Shown: positions 62,684 to 64,000 of the stretch, in pieces | Numbering within the stretch: the stretch's first letter is position 1 | How the letters are laid out: each line of letters opens with the position of its first letter | From: Adineta vaga | Taxonomy: Eukaryota; Rotifera | Assembly (NCBI GenBank): GCA_021613535.1 | Contig: CP075497.1 | Coordinates: 992,001-1,056,000, forward strand | Direction: 5' to 3' | DNA: 64,000 bases | Made by a program: the position numbers and the translations under genes | The notes under the pieces: model-generated | The model's input: only the letters and a program-made list of their open reading frames with translations | Told to the model about the DNA's origin: nothing | The model's database searches: none

Positions 62684-64000
62684 AACTGCTTTTAACAATA
62701 ACAGAACTTTTCGATATCTAACCTTTTTTTGTTGTTGTCAGAAATGAATAAACAAATCCGTATGTTGAGAAAAATTCGTCAAAATAAAATACAAGCTGAC
62801 TTATCATTGACCATTTCAAGGATGTAGACGATTAAACAAGGAGTACACCCTCATCCGCATCACATTTGACTGTAGTTATATCCGATTATTTTTAATATCA
62901 TTTTGAGAAGCTTCTCAAATTGAATTGTTTTTTATATTCGACATGAAAATGATTATTGGGTGAATCCACAGAGATTCTAGATCACTCTGATGGGACAAGT
63001 TTCTTTCCTCGATTTTGATATTCTAGTTAAACGTATCATCGTCGAAAATGATCAGAGATAACGAAAGAAACATTTAATCATATGTTAAGTTTGGAGGTCT
63101 AGGATATTTTTTATGAACCTGTCAATGTATGTGTATATTGAGATTCTAAAACATTGTACAATGATAAAACTGTCAGTGTTGGTTTTGTTTTAACTGAAAT
63201 ATATTCAAAACTGTTAACAATGAAAAACAAAAAAACTTCGAAAAATCGTATTTTCGACAATGATACATCTAGCTAGAATATCAAAGTCAAGAAAAAAAGA
63301 CACTTTTCCACAAAAGTGGTGAGGGTAGGTGTGGGTGTGGGTCAGGCTATACTCTTAACACCCACCCTCAAATTTAACATCCCGTTGTACGAGATGTAAT
63401 GTGTTTTTCTGTGTCTATGATAAAAGATATTGCTTATTGTTGGTCTTTATAATCGTGACTGTGTTTATTTAAAAGCGTTTTTTCCCATCATTCAATCTGA
63501 AATATAAAAAAACCATAGACTCATCACTTGTCAGGATAAAGTTGGAGAAAAAGAGACAAACAAAGCTAAGGAAAAAACATAACGAACGAAAGGAAAAAAT
63601 ACGGCTACACATGCGAATTTCACTATGCGACGGTAAATATTGACAACGCGATACGTTAGATTCACTAGGTTTTATCCAACGTGATTACAATAGTATTAAC
63701 TCCAATTGACAACGACTCCATGATTCTTTGGTTTCGTCAAGATCCTCTCGGTTTTTTCCAGTACATATGGAAACGCAATGGCGAGTTTAGTGATGTTACC
63801 TATCAGCGAACCATCTGGTTGAAGTTTGACTCAGGTCACGTCTGCTACTCTCGTCCTTCCTCTAGGCCCCACGGATAAGCACCATGAAAATTTTAGTGAC
63901 CGTAGGCTTCTATTACAAGGACTAAACGCACAGCGAATAGACAGGTACACGAGGATATAAAAATTCAATAATTTTCATCTTATAAATCAGAAATATTCAG
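62684..64000. other. Intergenic, contains a palindromic TGTGGG element
   Basis: After the NHL gene poly(A) signal (62747) the stretch holds the element at 63320-63370 and otherwise no supported gene. The open frame at 63681-63878 has no ATG start or known domain. Confidence 0.5.
63320..63370. repeat. Palindromic TGTGGG element (51 bp)
   Basis: Starts TGAGGGTAGGTGTGGGTGTGGG and ends AACACCCACCCTCA; the arms are complementary. The CATCT outer bases of the 44606 copy are missing. Non-coding. Confidence 0.65.

Noticed and set aside
63681-63878. Terminal open frame as a partial gene
   Set aside because: No ATG and no recognisable motif; too short to support.
1-64000. CRISPR arrays, rRNA or tRNA genes, bacterial operons
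   Set aside because: No regular repeat-spacer pattern, no RNA gene hallmarks found by eye, and genes have spliceosomal introns and AATAAA signals. tRNAs were not searched by computation.

Overview
This is a stretch of animal nuclear DNA, very probably from a bdelloid rotifer. The reasons are AT-rich intergenic DNA, many short GT-AG introns (mostly 45-75 bp), a surface-protein family typical of bdelloids, scattered TGTGGG-type repeats like the reported Adineta telomere unit, and genes of non-animal type that now carry spliceosomal introns. I joined exons by eye from splice sites and reading phase. All spliced genes listed below read through in frame, but no transcript was available to confirm them. 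Layout: 158-9684 (+) is a large HECT E3 ubiquitin ligase, ordinary animal machinery. 11400-12758 (+) is a membrane acyltransferase-3 protein with a broken partial copy at 13250-13441. 14150-15232 (-) is a secreted or ER epoxide-hydrolase-like alpha/beta hydrolase. 16170-17808 (+) is a fungal-type MFS transporter of the Dal5/anion:cation symporter kind. 19884-41905 (-) is the centrepiece: one 15-exon gene for a non-ribosomal peptide synthetase (NRPS) of 7,098 residues, T-(C-A-T)x6-C-T. 42678-43172 (+) is an unknown small protein divergent from the NRPS. 43598-44530 (-) is a dead piggyBac transposase. 45751-47298 (-) is a cytochrome P450. 48022-49345 (-) is a secreted protein with a Cys-rich region and two PPC-like domains, and an apparent 8-nt microexon. 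50098-50262 (-) is an NHL-repeat relic. 51853-59427 (+) is a 12-exon gene whose product has three tandem two-TM/Cys-rich units, a seventh TM, a Thr stalk and an FG-GAP propeller. 61302-62683 (+) is a type II membrane NHL-repeat protein. How they may work together: the NRPS, P450, hydrolase, acyltransferase and MFS transporter within about 36 kb look like a biosynthetic gene cluster (assembly line, tailoring enzymes, transport) in an animal genome. The NRPS and MFS are the strongest candidates for horizontal acquisition. The NRPS modules are very unevenly related: long blocks, including introns, are nearly identical between modules, while the part of the adenylation domain that picks the substrate differs. 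The eastern third holds surface or secreted proteins with beta-propeller or adhesive domains, together with transposon relics and palindromic TGTGGG elements, which suggests a dynamic, possibly subtelomeric, accessory region.
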